DNA from: Curtobacterium sp. ZW137
GTDB taxonomy: Bacteria; Actinomycetota; Actinomycetes; Actinomycetales; Microbacteriaceae
Length of the DNA: 64,000 bases
Assembly: GCF_003762905.1 (NCBI RefSeq)
Contig: NZ_RJKS01000002.1
Span: 62,001 to 126,000 of the forward strand
Direction: 5' to 3'
This document shows positions 49,102-57,856 of the stretch, one piece after another (position 1 is the stretch's first letter; each line of letters starts with the position of its first letter). The notes under the pieces were generated by a model, which saw only the letters and a program-made list of their open reading frames with translations, was not told the DNA's origin and did not search any database. The position numbers and the translations under genes were made by a program.

Positions 49102-50504
49102 CACGAGCCTCCCGGCTGGTTGGTGGTGACCAGACGCGGACTGGGGGCGCGGGTCGGCTCCGCGACGTGGCTCGCGCAGGCGAGGATCGCCCCGTACTGC
49201 ACCCCCACCAGCTTGCGCACCGGGATCGGTGCGGCGTCGCTCACCGCGTCCGCCTGCCAGAGCGCGTACCGCTCGGCCAGCCGGTCGCGGAGGCGCCGGA
49301 GCGGCGCGGACGCCGTGCCGGCGGTCGTCTCTGCCTCGAGCGCCCGGAGCAGCATGCCGCCGTAGCGGAGCCGGAAGCAGCGGACGAGGTCCTCGCAGCC
49401 GAAGCGTTCGGCGACGGTGGCCATCCGGTCGGCGGGCTCCCGGTCGGCCCGGGCGTGGTCCGTCTCCGGCGTCGACACGAGCATCGGGATGAAGGCGCGA
49501 GAGCCCTCGAGGAACGGCGTCTCGATGGTCAGCATCGGCGACGCGGTGTCGAGGATCTCCTGCAGCTCCGTCCCCGACGCCCCGAGCTCGTCGGCGCACC
49601 GGCGGAGCAGGTCGGCGTACGACTCCTCCGTCGGGGTCTGGTCGTCGGCGTCCGGGTGGCTCCAGTACGGCAGCTCCGCGACCATGCACAGTGCGCCGTG
49701 CCGGAGCGCCCACGATGCGCTCGACGCCCCGTGGATGTGCTCCCCCGGGTCGACGCCGAGCTCCTCGAGGTAGTCGTACGCCTCCTCGATCCCGTCCATC
49801 GCGAACACCGCCGGGGCGAGTTCGCGGAGGAACGGCGACTCCGGCTCCCCGGTGTCGAGGGGCAGCCCGAGCGCGGCCGGCACCGCGTGCAGGACGTCGA
49901 TGACGTCCGGCAGGTCCTCGGAGAGGTAGTAGTAGACGCCGCCCATCTCGCCGTTGTGCAGCGAGACGAGGAGGTCCGGCTCGGTGTCGTCGATGAGCCG
50001 CATGAACGCGAGCGTCTCCGGCAGCACCTGGTCGAAGTACACCGACTTGTAGCTGTTCGGGAACGTCCACTCCACCTGGCTGTCCGGGGCCGGCCGGTAG
50101 AAGTGCCGCGAGTAGAACACCCGGTCGTGCGGGTCGTGGAACCACGCCTCGTTGAGCCGCATGCCGTCCGGGTCGATCGTCGGCACGATGTGCCACGTCG
50201 TGTCGAGTGCCGACGCGGTCTCCGGGTCCTCGGCGATCGTGGTGGCGAGGTGGAGCGCGGTCCACGAGCCGATCGGTTCGTTGGGGTGCACGCCCCCGAC
50301 GATCACGGCCGCGTGCGACCCCGCCCCGACGCGGTACGCGTTGAGGGGTTCCCCGAGCCGGCTGGTCCCGATCCGGGTCACGGTGACCCGGTCGGGGTGC
50401 GCTGCGGCGAGCGCGTCGAACCGTGCGTGCAGGTCGTCGACGAGCGGGAAGCCGTCGTGGTCGGGGACCTCGGCGACGAGCCGGAGGATGGTGTCCTTGT
50501 CCAT
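49101..50504 (-). CDS. M14 family zinc carboxypeptidase
   Basis: Cytoplasmic M14-like metallopeptidase of 467 residues with no signal peptide. Zinc ligands are in GGVHPNEPIG (His near 73, Glu near 76) and SLHNGEMGG (His near 181); the catalytic Glu is probably in VAELPYWSH. Relatives include carboxypeptidases acting on peptides and gamma-D-glutamyl-diamino acid bonds of murein peptides. Placement between binding protein and permeases indicates processing of the imported peptide. C-terminal half is helical and of unknown role. Confidence 0.87.
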   Translation of the reverse strand: MDKDTILRLVAEVPDHDGFPLVDDLHARFDALAAAHPDRVTVTRIGTSRLGEPLNAYRVGAGSHAAVIVGGVHPNEPIGSWTALHLATTIAEDPETASALDTTWHIVPTIDPDGMRLNEAWFHDPHDRVFYSRHFYRPAPDSQVEWTFPNSYKSVYFDQVLPETLAFMRLIDDTEPDLLVSLHNGEMGGVYYYLSEDLPDVIDVLHAVPAALGLPLDTGEPESPFLRELAPAVFAMDGIEEAYDYLEELGVDPGEHIHGASSASWALRHGALCMVAELPYWSHPDADDQTPTEESYADLLRRCADELGASGTELQEILDTASPMLTIETPFLEGSRAFIPMLVSTPETDHARADREPADRMATVAERFGCEDLVRCFRLRYGGMLLRALEAETTAGTASAPLRRLRDRLAERYALWQADAVSDAAPIPVRKLVGVQYGAILACASHVAEPTRAPSPRLVTTNQPGGS

Positions 50505-50522
50505 GCGGTGGTGCCCCTGCCC

Positions 50523-52115
50523 CTACTTCACGGCGATCTTGGCGATGACCGGGCTGCCGGCGACCGCGGGGAGCTTCGTGACCTTGTCGCTCGTCACGTA
50601 GGAGTACTTGTCGAAGAACGTCGGGACGATCGGGAAGTCCTTGAGCACGGCCTCCTGCGTCTGGTTGTAGTAGTCGTTCGCCTCGGACTGCGACCCGGCC
50701 GAGTCCGCCTTCGCGAGCAGCGAGTCGACGGTGTCGTCCTGGTAGTAGCCCGTGCAGGCGGCGCAGCCACCGGCGGTGGTGAACAGGGCGCGGAGGGTGT
50801 TCTGCTGGCTGATGTAGAGCGCACCCCAGTGGCCGAAGTGCGGGCCCTCGATCTTCTTGTCGGTCAGCTCGGAGTAGTACGAGGCCCAGTCGGTGGTGGC
50901 CTTCGCCTCGGCGTCGACCCCGAGGTTCTGGCGGATCTGGTTGGCGTACGCCTCGTACAGCGAGTCGAGGCCGTTGCCGCCCGGGTAGACGAGGGTGATG
51001 GTGCCGTCGAAGCCGCCGGCGCTGGCCAGGAGCTTCTTCGCGGCTGCCGGGTCGAACTCGCACGCGTCACCGCAGATGCCCTCCTGCGTGCCGGACATCG
51101 ACGGCGGCGTGAGGGCGGTGGCGGGGTCGTACAGGCCGCCGTAGATCGCCTTGTTCACCTGCTCGCGGTTGATCGACATCGAGATCGCTCGACGCACGTC
51201 GGCGTTGGAGTAGCGCTCGTCCCAGAGCGGGAAGCCGATGTAGTCGATGCCGGGGGCGTCGAAGGAGTGCAGCTTGTCGCCGAAGTCCGACTTCGCGCTC
51301 GTCATCTTGTCGGTCGGCAGGAAGAGCACGTCCGCGTTCCCGGCGAGGACGTCGGTGTACGCGGTGTTCATGTCCGAGTAGCTGCGGAAGGTGACGTTCG
51401 TGGTCGTGGGCTTCGTGCCCTCGTAGCCCTTCCACGCGGTGACGGTGAACTCCTGGTTCGCCTTCCACGCCTTCGTCATCTCGTACGGGCCGTTGCCGAT
51501 CGGCTTCTTGTCGTACGCCTTGATGTCGTCGTACGCGGCCGAGGGCATCGGGTAGAACGCGGTCTGCGCCTGGCTGAGCTGCAGCGGGAACTGGCTGTCC
51601 GCGTGGGTGAGGGTGACCGTGAAGGTGTCGTCGCCGGTGACCTTGAGCCCGGACATCTCCTTCGTCGTCGGGGTGCCCTTCGCCGGGTTGAGGTCCGAGT
51701 ACCCGACGATCGATGCGAGCTGGCCGCTGTTCTCCCACGCGTTCGGGCCGTAGGCGACGTAGTTCCACGCCTTCACGTAGCTCTCCGGCGTGACCTCCTC
51801 GCCGTTCTGGAACTTCCACCCGTCGCGGAGCGTGATCGTCCACGTGGTGGCGTCGTCGCTCTCGACGCTCTTCGCGGCGACGTCGTGGAGCGTGCCCTTC
51901 GCGTCGGTCTGGGTGAGCGGGGCGAACAGGCTCATCACCTGGTCGAACGCGACCGTCTGGCGGCCGGGCGTGAGGTGGTCGGGCTCGCCGGTGGCGTACA
52001 CGAGCGTGCTGCCCGAACCGGAGGCGGAGTCGGCGTTCCCGCTCGAGGAACACCCCGTCGCCACCAGTGCCAGCGTGGCCGCTGCGGCCAACGCGGCCAT
52101 CGTCCTGCGTCGCAT
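50523..52115 (-). CDS. ABC importer 2 substrate-binding lipoprotein
   Basis: Family 5 solute-binding protein of 530 residues. Lipobox VATGC gives a lipid anchor at Cys 22. Mature start is GSTLVYATGEPDHLTPG. It includes TWTITLRDGWKFQNGE, the family signature. Two Cys pairs (GICGDACEF, GGCAACTGY) in the second lobe suggest external disulfides, matching the VKOR/DsbA system. It is the first gene of the importer operon. Confidence 0.94.
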   Translation of the reverse strand: MRRRTMAALAAAATLALVATGCSSSGNADSASGSGSTLVYATGEPDHLTPGRQTVAFDQVMSLFAPLTQTDAKGTLHDVAAKSVESDDATTWTITLRDGWKFQNGEEVTPESYVKAWNYVAYGPNAWENSGQLASIVGYSDLNPAKGTPTTKEMSGLKVTGDDTFTVTLTHADSQFPLQLSQAQTAFYPMPSAAYDDIKAYDKKPIGNGPYEMTKAWKANQEFTVTAWKGYEGTKPTTTNVTFRSYSDMNTAYTDVLAGNADVLFLPTDKMTSAKSDFGDKLHSFDAPGIDYIGFPLWDERYSNADVRRAISMSINREQVNKAIYGGLYDPATALTPPSMSGTQEGICGDACEFDPAAAKKLLASAGGFDGTITLVYPGGNGLDSLYEAYANQIRQNLGVDAEAKATTDWASYYSELTDKKIEGPHFGHWGALYISQQNTLRALFTTAGGCAACTGYYQDDTVDSLLAKADSAGSQSEANDYYNQTQEAVLKDFPIVPTFFDKYSYVTSDKVTKLPAVAGSPVIAKIAVK

Positions 52116-52145
52116 GATCTCTCCTCGGGTCGTCGTTGAGAAGTG

Positions 52146-52199
52146 AAGCTAGGCCCGCTCGGTGCTCCGAGGCAATAGTTCTTTCAATGCGCTCTGAAA
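52146..52199 (-). promoter_or_regulatory. Promoter region of importer 2 operon
   Basis: TTGCCT (52175-52170) and TAGCTT (52151-52146) with 18-bp spacing form a fair promoter. Just upstream TTTCA-N8-TGAAA (52182-52199) is a short dyad and may be an operator. The divergent gap is AT-richer than its surroundings. Confidence 0.4.
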
Positions 52200-52273
52200 C
52201 ATTTACCGTTCCGAAACACCGGGGAAACGGCAGCCCTCGCGCTCGCCGGACGTCCTGTGCCACGCTGACGTGC

Positions 52274-52924
52274 ATGCGACACACGCCCCACTTCCTGATG
52301 ACCGAGGCCGACGAGGTCAAGCGCCTCGTGGACGGCAACCCGTGGGCCACGATCGTGTCGCACACCGCCGCGGGGATCGTCGCGTCGCACTACCCGTTCC
52401 TCCTCGAGACGACCACGGACGACGAGATCGTCCTCGTCTCGCACGTCGGCCGGCCCGACGAACTCGCGCACGAACTCGGCCAGCACGAGGTCCTCGTCAT
52501 CGTGCAGGGACCGCACGGCTACGTCTCCCCCGCCTGGTACCCGGCGTCGCAGTTCGTGCCGACCTGGAACCACGTCACCGCGCACCTCTGGGGCGTCCCG
52601 GAGATCCTCACCGACGAGGAGAACTTCCGCGTCCTCGGTGAACTCGTCGACCACTTCGAGCGGGAGATGCCCGAGCCGGTGTCCCTCGACGTCGACGAGG
52701 ACACCGCCAGGCGGATCGCGAAGGGCACCGTGGGGATCCGCATCCGGGTCACCCGGTTCGACGCCCGCGCGAAGCTGTCCCAGAACAAGGCCCCCGACGT
52801 GGTCGACGACGTCATCGCGGGCCTCCGCGGGGACGGCCCGTACGCCTCACCGGCGCTCGCCGACGAGATGGAGCGGGTCCGGTCTGCCTCCCCCGACGAC
52901 CAGGGCGGACGGGAGGCCCGGTGA
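52274..52924 (+). CDS. PaiB-like FMN-binding protein
   Basis: Flavin-binding split-barrel protein of 216 residues, PaiB type. Opening MRHTPHFLM and the YPASQFVPTWNHVTAHLWG motif match that family, which includes negative regulators of protease and sporulation genes. Flavin binding is expected. CACGCT lies 7 bases before the ATG, suggesting a leaderless mRNA. The stop overlaps the amidohydrolase start by 4 bases (GTGA). Confidence 0.87.
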   Translation: MRHTPHFLMTEADEVKRLVDGNPWATIVSHTAAGIVASHYPFLLETTTDDEIVLVSHVGRPDELAHELGQHEVLVIVQGPHGYVSPAWYPASQFVPTWNHVTAHLWGVPEILTDEENFRVLGELVDHFEREMPEPVSLDVDEDTARRIAKGTVGIRIRVTRFDARAKLSQNKAPDVVDDVIAGLRGDGPYASPALADEMERVRSASPDDQGGREAR

Positions 52925-54390
52925 CCGAGATCCTGCTGCGCACCGTCCGGCGGGTGGGCACCTCAGGGGCCCCTGCCGACGTGCTGGTCCGGGACGGTGT
53001 CGTCGTCGAGGTCGCACCGGCCGGCACGCTCGACGCGTCCGGTCCCGACACCGACGTCGTCGAGGCCGACGGGGCCTGGCTCGGCCCGGCCCTCCGCGAC
53101 CACCACACCCACTTCGACCAGTGGGCGCTCGTCCGCCGCCGGGTCGACGTCTCCGCGTGCGACTCCGCCGAGGCCACGGCAGCCCTGCTGGCCGAGGTGG
53201 CGCGCACCGGTGTCTCGGATCCGGTCCTCATCGGACACGGCTACCGGGACGGTCTGTGGCCGACCCCCGCCCGACGTGCGCTGCTCGACGGGGCCGCACC
53301 GGGCCTCCCGGCGGTCGTCATCAGCGGCGACCTGCACGCCGTCTGGTGCAACGCGCTCGCCCTCGCGCACTTCTCCGGGATCCTCGGCCGGCCGCTCGCC
53401 GCCGGCGAGGACGGCGTCCTCCGCGAACAGGACGCGTTCGACGTGACCGGTGCACTCTCGCAGGTCCCGGACGCGGTGCTCGACGGCTACGTCGCCGACG
53501 CGGTCGAGGCGGGCGCCGCCCGGGGCCTCGGGAGCATCGTCGACCTGGAGATGCGCTTCGGACTCGACCGGTGGGTCCGGCGGATCCACGGCGGCACGGA
53601 CGCGCTCCGGGTGTCCTCCGGGGTGTACCCGGCGGAGCTCGACGCCGCGATCGACCGCGGGTTGCGCACCGGGGACGTCATCGACGGCACCAGGGGACTC
53701 CTCACGATGGGGCCGTTCAAGGTCGTCACCGACGGGTCGCTCGGCACCAGGACCGCGGCACTGCACTCCGGCGAGGGCGTGCTCGCCTGGCCGTTCGAGG
53801 ACCTGGTCGCCATCACGCGCCGGGCCGTCCTCGCCGGGCTCACCCCCGCGATCCACGCCATCGGCGACCGGGCCAACACCCTGGCGCTCGACGTCTTCGA
53901 GGCCGTCGGCACCCGGGGCACCATCGAGCACGCGCAGCTCCTCGTCGACACCGACGTCGAGCGGTTCGCGCGACTCGGGGTCGCGGCGTCGGTGCAGCCG
54001 GAGCACGCGATGGACGACCGGGACATCGCCGACCGCCACTGGGCGGGGAACACCGACCGGGCGTTCGCGTTCGCGTCGCTCGCCCGGGCCGGGGCCCGCG
54101 TGCTCCTCGGGTCCGACGCCCCGGTGGCGCCGCTCGACCCGTGGGTGTCGCTCGCCGCGGCGGTCGGGCGCGACCGGGACGGGCGCGAGCCGTGGCACCC
54201 GGCCGAGCGGCTCTCCGCGCTCACCGCGTGGACGGGGTCGACGGACGGACGGGTCGGCGTGTCCGTCGGGGACGTCGCGGACCTGGTGCTCGTCGCGGCC
54301 GACCCGCTCGCTGCATCCTCGGCGTCGCTCCGGACGATGCCGGTGCTGGCGACGGCGGTCGCGGGGCGGTGGACGTACCGGGACCTGTAG
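52921..54390 (+). CDS. Metal-dependent amidohydrolase, YtcJ-like family 3
   Basis: TIM-barrel hydrolase of 489 residues acting on C-N or amide bonds of an unknown substrate. Metal motif DHHTHFD (near 60), later TPAIHAIGD and EHAQLL His ligands and the catalytic-site GSDAPVAP Asp. GTG 52921 overlaps the PaiB gene. Coupled pair with the FMN-binding protein. Stop lies 9 bases from the converging nei stop. Confidence 0.93.
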   Translation: MTEILLRTVRRVGTSGAPADVLVRDGVVVEVAPAGTLDASGPDTDVVEADGAWLGPALRDHHTHFDQWALVRRRVDVSACDSAEATAALLAEVARTGVSDPVLIGHGYRDGLWPTPARRALLDGAAPGLPAVVISGDLHAVWCNALALAHFSGILGRPLAAGEDGVLREQDAFDVTGALSQVPDAVLDGYVADAVEAGAARGLGSIVDLEMRFGLDRWVRRIHGGTDALRVSSGVYPAELDAAIDRGLRTGDVIDGTRGLLTMGPFKVVTDGSLGTRTAALHSGEGVLAWPFEDLVAITRRAVLAGLTPAIHAIGDRANTLALDVFEAVGTRGTIEHAQLLVDTDVERFARLGVAASVQPEHAMDDRDIADRHWAGNTDRAFAFASLARAGARVLLGSDAPVAPLDPWVSLAAAVGRDRDGREPWHPAERLSALTAWTGSTDGRVGVSVGDVADLVLVAADPLAASSASLRTMPVLATAVAGRWTYRDL

Positions 54391-54399
54391 GCGCCGCGG

Positions 54400-55329
54400 C
54401 TACTTCTGGTCCTTGGGGCACCAGTAGAGCTTCCGGCCGGCCATCTCCGCCATCCGGATCTCGGTGCCGCACACCCGGCAGGGCTCGCCGGTGCGGTGGT
54501 AGACCCAGTGCCGGTCCTTCCGGGACTTCTGCGCCCTCTTGTACTCCGCCTCGGACAGCCCGTCCATCGTCATCATCAGGCCGTCCCGGACTCCGTCGTG
54601 CAGGAGCTTCGACCAGTCCGCCCAGAGCGCCTTCGCCTGCTTGACGGTGATCTTCTTGCCGACCTTGTACGGGTCGATCCGCTGCCGGAACAGCAGCTCG
54701 GCGCGGTAGATGTTGCCGATGCCGCTCACCACGGCCTGGTCCATGAGCAGCTGCCCGATCGCGACGTTCCGCTTCCGGACGTTGTCCACGAAGATCTTCT
54801 CGGCCTCCGGGCCGTCGTCGTTGATCGGATCGGGGCCGAGCTTGTCGAGCGCCTGCTGCACTTCGGTCGGGTTCTCGACCACGCACGCGGTCGGGCCGCG
54901 GAGGTCGGCGACGGTGTCCTCGGTGAGGAGCCGCACGCGCACCTGACCGACCGGGTCCGGCGGGAACGCCTCGATCGGGTCCTCGACCTTCTCCTGCTCG
55001 GCCATCCGGTACCGCGCAAGACGGGGTGCGCCGATCGAGGTCAACGACTCCTCGCCGTCGGCGTCGGAGGACAGCGCGGTCGCCGTCGACAGGTCCCCCG
55101 CGAAGTCCCACGCCCCGTAGAGCCCGAGGTGGACGCGGAGGAACAGGTCGCCCTCGAACTCGAGGAACATCTGCTTGCCGACCGCGCGGGCCGCGATCAT
55201 GCGCTTGCCGTCGAGCTGCGCGGCGCCCGCGGCGAACCGGCCCTGCGGACTCGACACCTCGCAACGCTTGCCGACGAAGTGCCGGGTGAACTGGTTGGCG
55301 ATGCGGTGGACGGAGTGACCCTCGGGCAT
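54400..55329 (-). CDS. nei: Fpg/Nei family DNA glycosylase (endonuclease VIII type)
   Basis: Base-excision repair enzyme of 309 residues that removes oxidised pyrimidines or purines and nicks DNA. MPEGHSVHR: Pro2 is the nucleophile and Glu3 the acid; Nei type. The helix-two-turn-helix has VVSGIGNIYRAELLF. The C-terminal zinc finger has CRVC and YWCP but Asp (PKD) replaces the fourth Cys, so metal binding is altered or uses Asp. ATG 55329 is fixed by Pro2. Confidence 0.93.
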   Translation of the reverse strand: MPEGHSVHRIANQFTRHFVGKRCEVSSPQGRFAAGAAQLDGKRMIAARAVGKQMFLEFEGDLFLRVHLGLYGAWDFAGDLSTATALSSDADGEESLTSIGAPRLARYRMAEQEKVEDPIEAFPPDPVGQVRVRLLTEDTVADLRGPTACVVENPTEVQQALDKLGPDPINDDGPEAEKIFVDNVRKRNVAIGQLLMDQAVVSGIGNIYRAELLFRQRIDPYKVGKKITVKQAKALWADWSKLLHDGVRDGLMMTMDGLSEAEYKRAQKSRKDRHWVYHRTGEPCRVCGTEIRMAEMAGRKLYWCPKDQK

Positions 55330-55352
55330 GGGACCTGTGTACTCGTCGTGCC

Positions 55353-55841
55353 TTACGCGTCGATCTGCTTGCCGGCGATGACACCGGTCTGCTCGTACTC
55401 GGCGAGCTGCGCGATCCGGCGGGCGTGGCGCTCCTCGCCCGAGAACGGCTCCGCGATGAACAGGTCGACGAAGTCGATCACCTCGGCCTCGGTGTGCTGG
55501 CGCGCACCGATCGAGATGACGTTCGCGTCGTTGTGCTGGCGGGCCAGGAGCGCGGTGGACTCGTTCCACACCAGTGCGGCCCGGATGCCGGTGACCTTGT
55601 TCGCGGCGATCTGCTCGCCGTTGCCCGAACCGCCGAACACGACGCCGAGCGCCTGGACGCCGGCCAGCTGGTCCTGCACGACGGCGTGCGCGGCGTTGAT
55701 GCAGAACGAGGGGTAGTCGTCGAGCGCGTCGTACTCGGTCGGACCGTGGTCCACGACGTCGTGACCGGCGTCGGTCAGGTGGGCGGCGAGGGTCTTGCTG
55801 AACTCGAGGCCGGCGTGGTCCGTTCCGAGGTGGATGCGCAT
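55353..55841 (-). CDS. rpiB: Ribose-5-phosphate isomerase B
   Basis: Interconverts ribose-5-P and ribulose-5-P in the pentose phosphate path. 162 residues. Substrate pocket TDHAG and GSGNGEQIAANK. The general base is Glu76, as in the mycobacterial type; the Cys66-type base of E. coli is absent (Cys47 lies elsewhere). ATG 55841 is 7 bases from TAGGAT (55854-55849), consistent with a leaderless mRNA. Confidence 0.96.
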   Translation of the reverse strand: MRIHLGTDHAGLEFSKTLAAHLTDAGHDVVDHGPTEYDALDDYPSFCINAAHAVVQDQLAGVQALGVVFGGSGNGEQIAANKVTGIRAALVWNESTALLARQHNDANVISIGARQHTEAEVIDFVDLFIAEPFSGEERHARRIAQLAEYEQTGVIAGKQIDA

Positions 55842-55851
55842 GGTCCCGATC

Positions 55852-56460
55852 CTATTCCCGACCGCGGGTGCCCCTGGCCACGATGACGACGTACCGGCAG
55901 TCGTCGTCGCCGGGGTTCCGGTAGGTCACCTCGGCCGGGTCCCCCAGCTCGATGCGGTCCCCCGCTGCGAGCGCGACGGGTTCCCCGCCGACGACGAGCT
56001 CCAGCTCGCCCTCGACCACCCAGATGCAGTGCCGGAGGAACGCGTACGCGGACGCCGGGTACGTCACGGAACGACCGGCCGGGAGGCGCACCTCGGTCAC
56101 GTCCACGGGGAAGTCCGCGCTCGACACGGGACGGCGGCGGTACCCCGTCTCGGGATCGGTCCAGTGGTCGGCGGTCGCGCCGCGCTGGACGCCGGTCGCG
56201 TCCTCGGGGGTGCCCGGCTCCGTGTCGCGGTGGTGCCCCTGGCCCTCGTCGAGCAGTTGCGAGATGGTCATCCCGAAGGCACCCGAGAGGCGTCCGAGGA
56301 TCGTCGCCGTGGGGCTCGAGACACCGCGTTCGACGCGGTTGATCATCGCGCGGGAGACGCCGGACTCCTCGGCGAGCTCGGTGAGGCTCCACCCGCGTTC
56401 GGTGCGGAGAGACTGGAGCCGTTCGCCGAGCAGCCGCTCATCGTCTACGATCTGAGACAT
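55852..56460 (-). CDS. XRE-cupin transcriptional regulator
   Basis: Regulator of 202 residues: an HTH_XRE domain (about 12-66, SLTELAEESGVSRAMINRVE) fused to a C-terminal cupin (about 118-195, HCIWVVEGELELVVGGEPVA). The cupin probably senses a metabolite. It starts at ATG 56460, and the divergent GNAT gene starts at 56459, so the two start codons overlap. The regulator probably controls its neighbour. Confidence 0.92.
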   Translation of the reverse strand: MSQIVDDERLLGERLQSLRTERGWSLTELAEESGVSRAMINRVERGVSSPTATILGRLSGAFGMTISQLLDEGQGHHRDTEPGTPEDATGVQRGATADHWTDPETGYRRRPVSSADFPVDVTEVRLPAGRSVTYPASAYAFLRHCIWVVEGELELVVGGEPVALAAGDRIELGDPAEVTYRNPGDDDCRYVVIVARGTRGRE

Positions 56461-56995
56461 GGCGACAGCATATGCGACGAATGGTCGGTCCTCGGAGCCG
56501 GACGTGCTCGTGCGCGACTGCGAGCCGCGCGACCTCGACGTCGTCCACGCGCTGCACGTCGACGCCGTCCTGCACACCACCGCGATCTGGCAGGACGTCC
56601 CGAACCCCCGCCCCTGGTTCGACACCTGGCTCGCGGACCGTCGCGCCGCGGGACTGCCGGTGTACGTCGCCGAGGTCGACGGGGTCGTCGCCGGCTACGT
56701 GACGTACGGCCCGTTCCGGCCGCACCCGGGGTACCGGCACACCGTCGAGCACAGCGTGTACGTGGTCCCGGCGTTCCGCGGGCGCGGGATCGCCTCGGTG
56801 CTCATGCGCGCGCTCGTGGAGCACGCCCGGGCGCAGGACCTGCACGTGATGATGGCCGGGATCTGCAGCGCCAACACCGGGTCGATCGCGCTGCACGAGC
56901 GGCTCGGGTTCGAGGTCGTGGCCGTGCTGCCGGAGGTCGGGCGGAAGTTCGACCGGTGGCTCGACCTGACCCTGATGCGGCTGCCGCTCGACTGA
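56459..56995 (+). CDS. GNAT acetyltransferase, PAT/YncA type
   Basis: N-acetyltransferase of 178 residues using acetyl-CoA. YVVPAFRGRGIASVLMRALV holds the acetyl-CoA loop RGRGIA, and LHERLGFEVVAVLPEVGRK matches phosphinothricin/methionine-sulfoximine acetyltransferases. Substrate is unknown. ATG 56459 lies 7 bases after TACGAT (56446-56451), so leaderless and not dependent on a site inside the divergent gene. Confidence 0.9.
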   Translation: MATAYATNGRSSEPDVLVRDCEPRDLDVVHALHVDAVLHTTAIWQDVPNPRPWFDTWLADRRAAGLPVYVAEVDGVVAGYVTYGPFRPHPGYRHTVEHSVYVVPAFRGRGIASVLMRALVEHARAQDLHVMMAGICSANTGSIALHERLGFEVVAVLPEVGRKFDRWLDLTLMRLPLD

Positions 56996-57083
56996 CCCGG
57001 GCCACGGCTGGCGGCTCGGCGCGGGCTCCGGCTCCGGCTCCGGCGTCAGACGACCTGGTCTCCGTCCTGGCCCAGGCCTCCCG

Positions 57084-57737
57084 TCAGTCGACGGTGTCGA
57101 AGATCGGGCCGACCGTGCGCGAGCGCTTGAGCTCGAAGAAGCCCGGGTAGCGGGCGGCGGCGACGACGCCGTCCCAGAGGTCGAGGGCCTGCTGGCCCTT
57201 CGGGGCCGGCGAGATGACCGGACCGAAGAAGGCCGTGCCCTCGACGGCGATGACGGGGGTGCCGACGTCCTGGCCGACGCGCTCGATGCCGTCGCGGTGG
57301 CTCGCACGTGTCGCCGCGTCGACCTCGTCGCTCCACGCGTACTCGGCGAGGTCGGCGTCCAGGCCGAGTTCGGCGAGGACGGCCGGGACGACCTCCTCCG
57401 GGTTCTTCTCCTGGCGGTGGTGGATGTGCTCGCCGAGCGCGTCGTAGAGCGGCTTGACGATGCCGTCGCCGAGCCGGAGCTTCGCCGCGGTCACGAGGCG
57501 CGGGTAGACCTGGCCGGCGGCCAGGCGCTCCTGGTACTCCGGCGGGACGTCCTGGTCCTCGTTGAGGACGAAGAGGCTCATCACCTTCCAGGTCACGTCG
57601 AGCGGACGCTGCGCCTCGACCTCGCCGACCCAGCGGCTCGTCATCCAGGCCCACGGGCAGTTCGGGTCGAACCAGAACTCCACAGGGGTCGTCGTCGGGC
57701 TGGTCGCGGTCGGGTTGTCCACAGTCGTCTCGGTCAC
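57084..57737 (-). CDS. DsbA-fold protein with single active-site Cys (Rv2466c-like)
   Basis: Thioredoxin-fold protein of 217 residues, cytoplasmic. Relatives include mycothiol-dependent reductases with CPWC, but here the motif is CPWA (FWFDPNCPWAW, residue about 27), leaving one Cys; it may act as a monothiol reductase or transferase. The cis-Pro is in GTPVIAV. GTG 57737 is 6 bases after TACGCT (57749-57744), suggesting a leaderless mRNA. Divergent from pepN. Confidence 0.87.
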   Translation of the reverse strand: MTETTVDNPTATSPTTTPVEFWFDPNCPWAWMTSRWVGEVEAQRPLDVTWKVMSLFVLNEDQDVPPEYQERLAAGQVYPRLVTAAKLRLGDGIVKPLYDALGEHIHHRQEKNPEEVVPAVLAELGLDADLAEYAWSDEVDAATRASHRDGIERVGQDVGTPVIAVEGTAFFGPVISPAPKGQQALDLWDGVVAAARYPGFFELKRSRTVGPIFDTVD

Positions 57738-57856
57738 GGTGCGAGCGTACGCGCGCTCGCTAGGCTGGCTCTCACACGTCCCGCCGGTGCACGACGCCAT
57801 GCGGGAACACCGATGCGCGGACATCGACCGTCCGCGCCAGCAACCATGGAGCGTCC

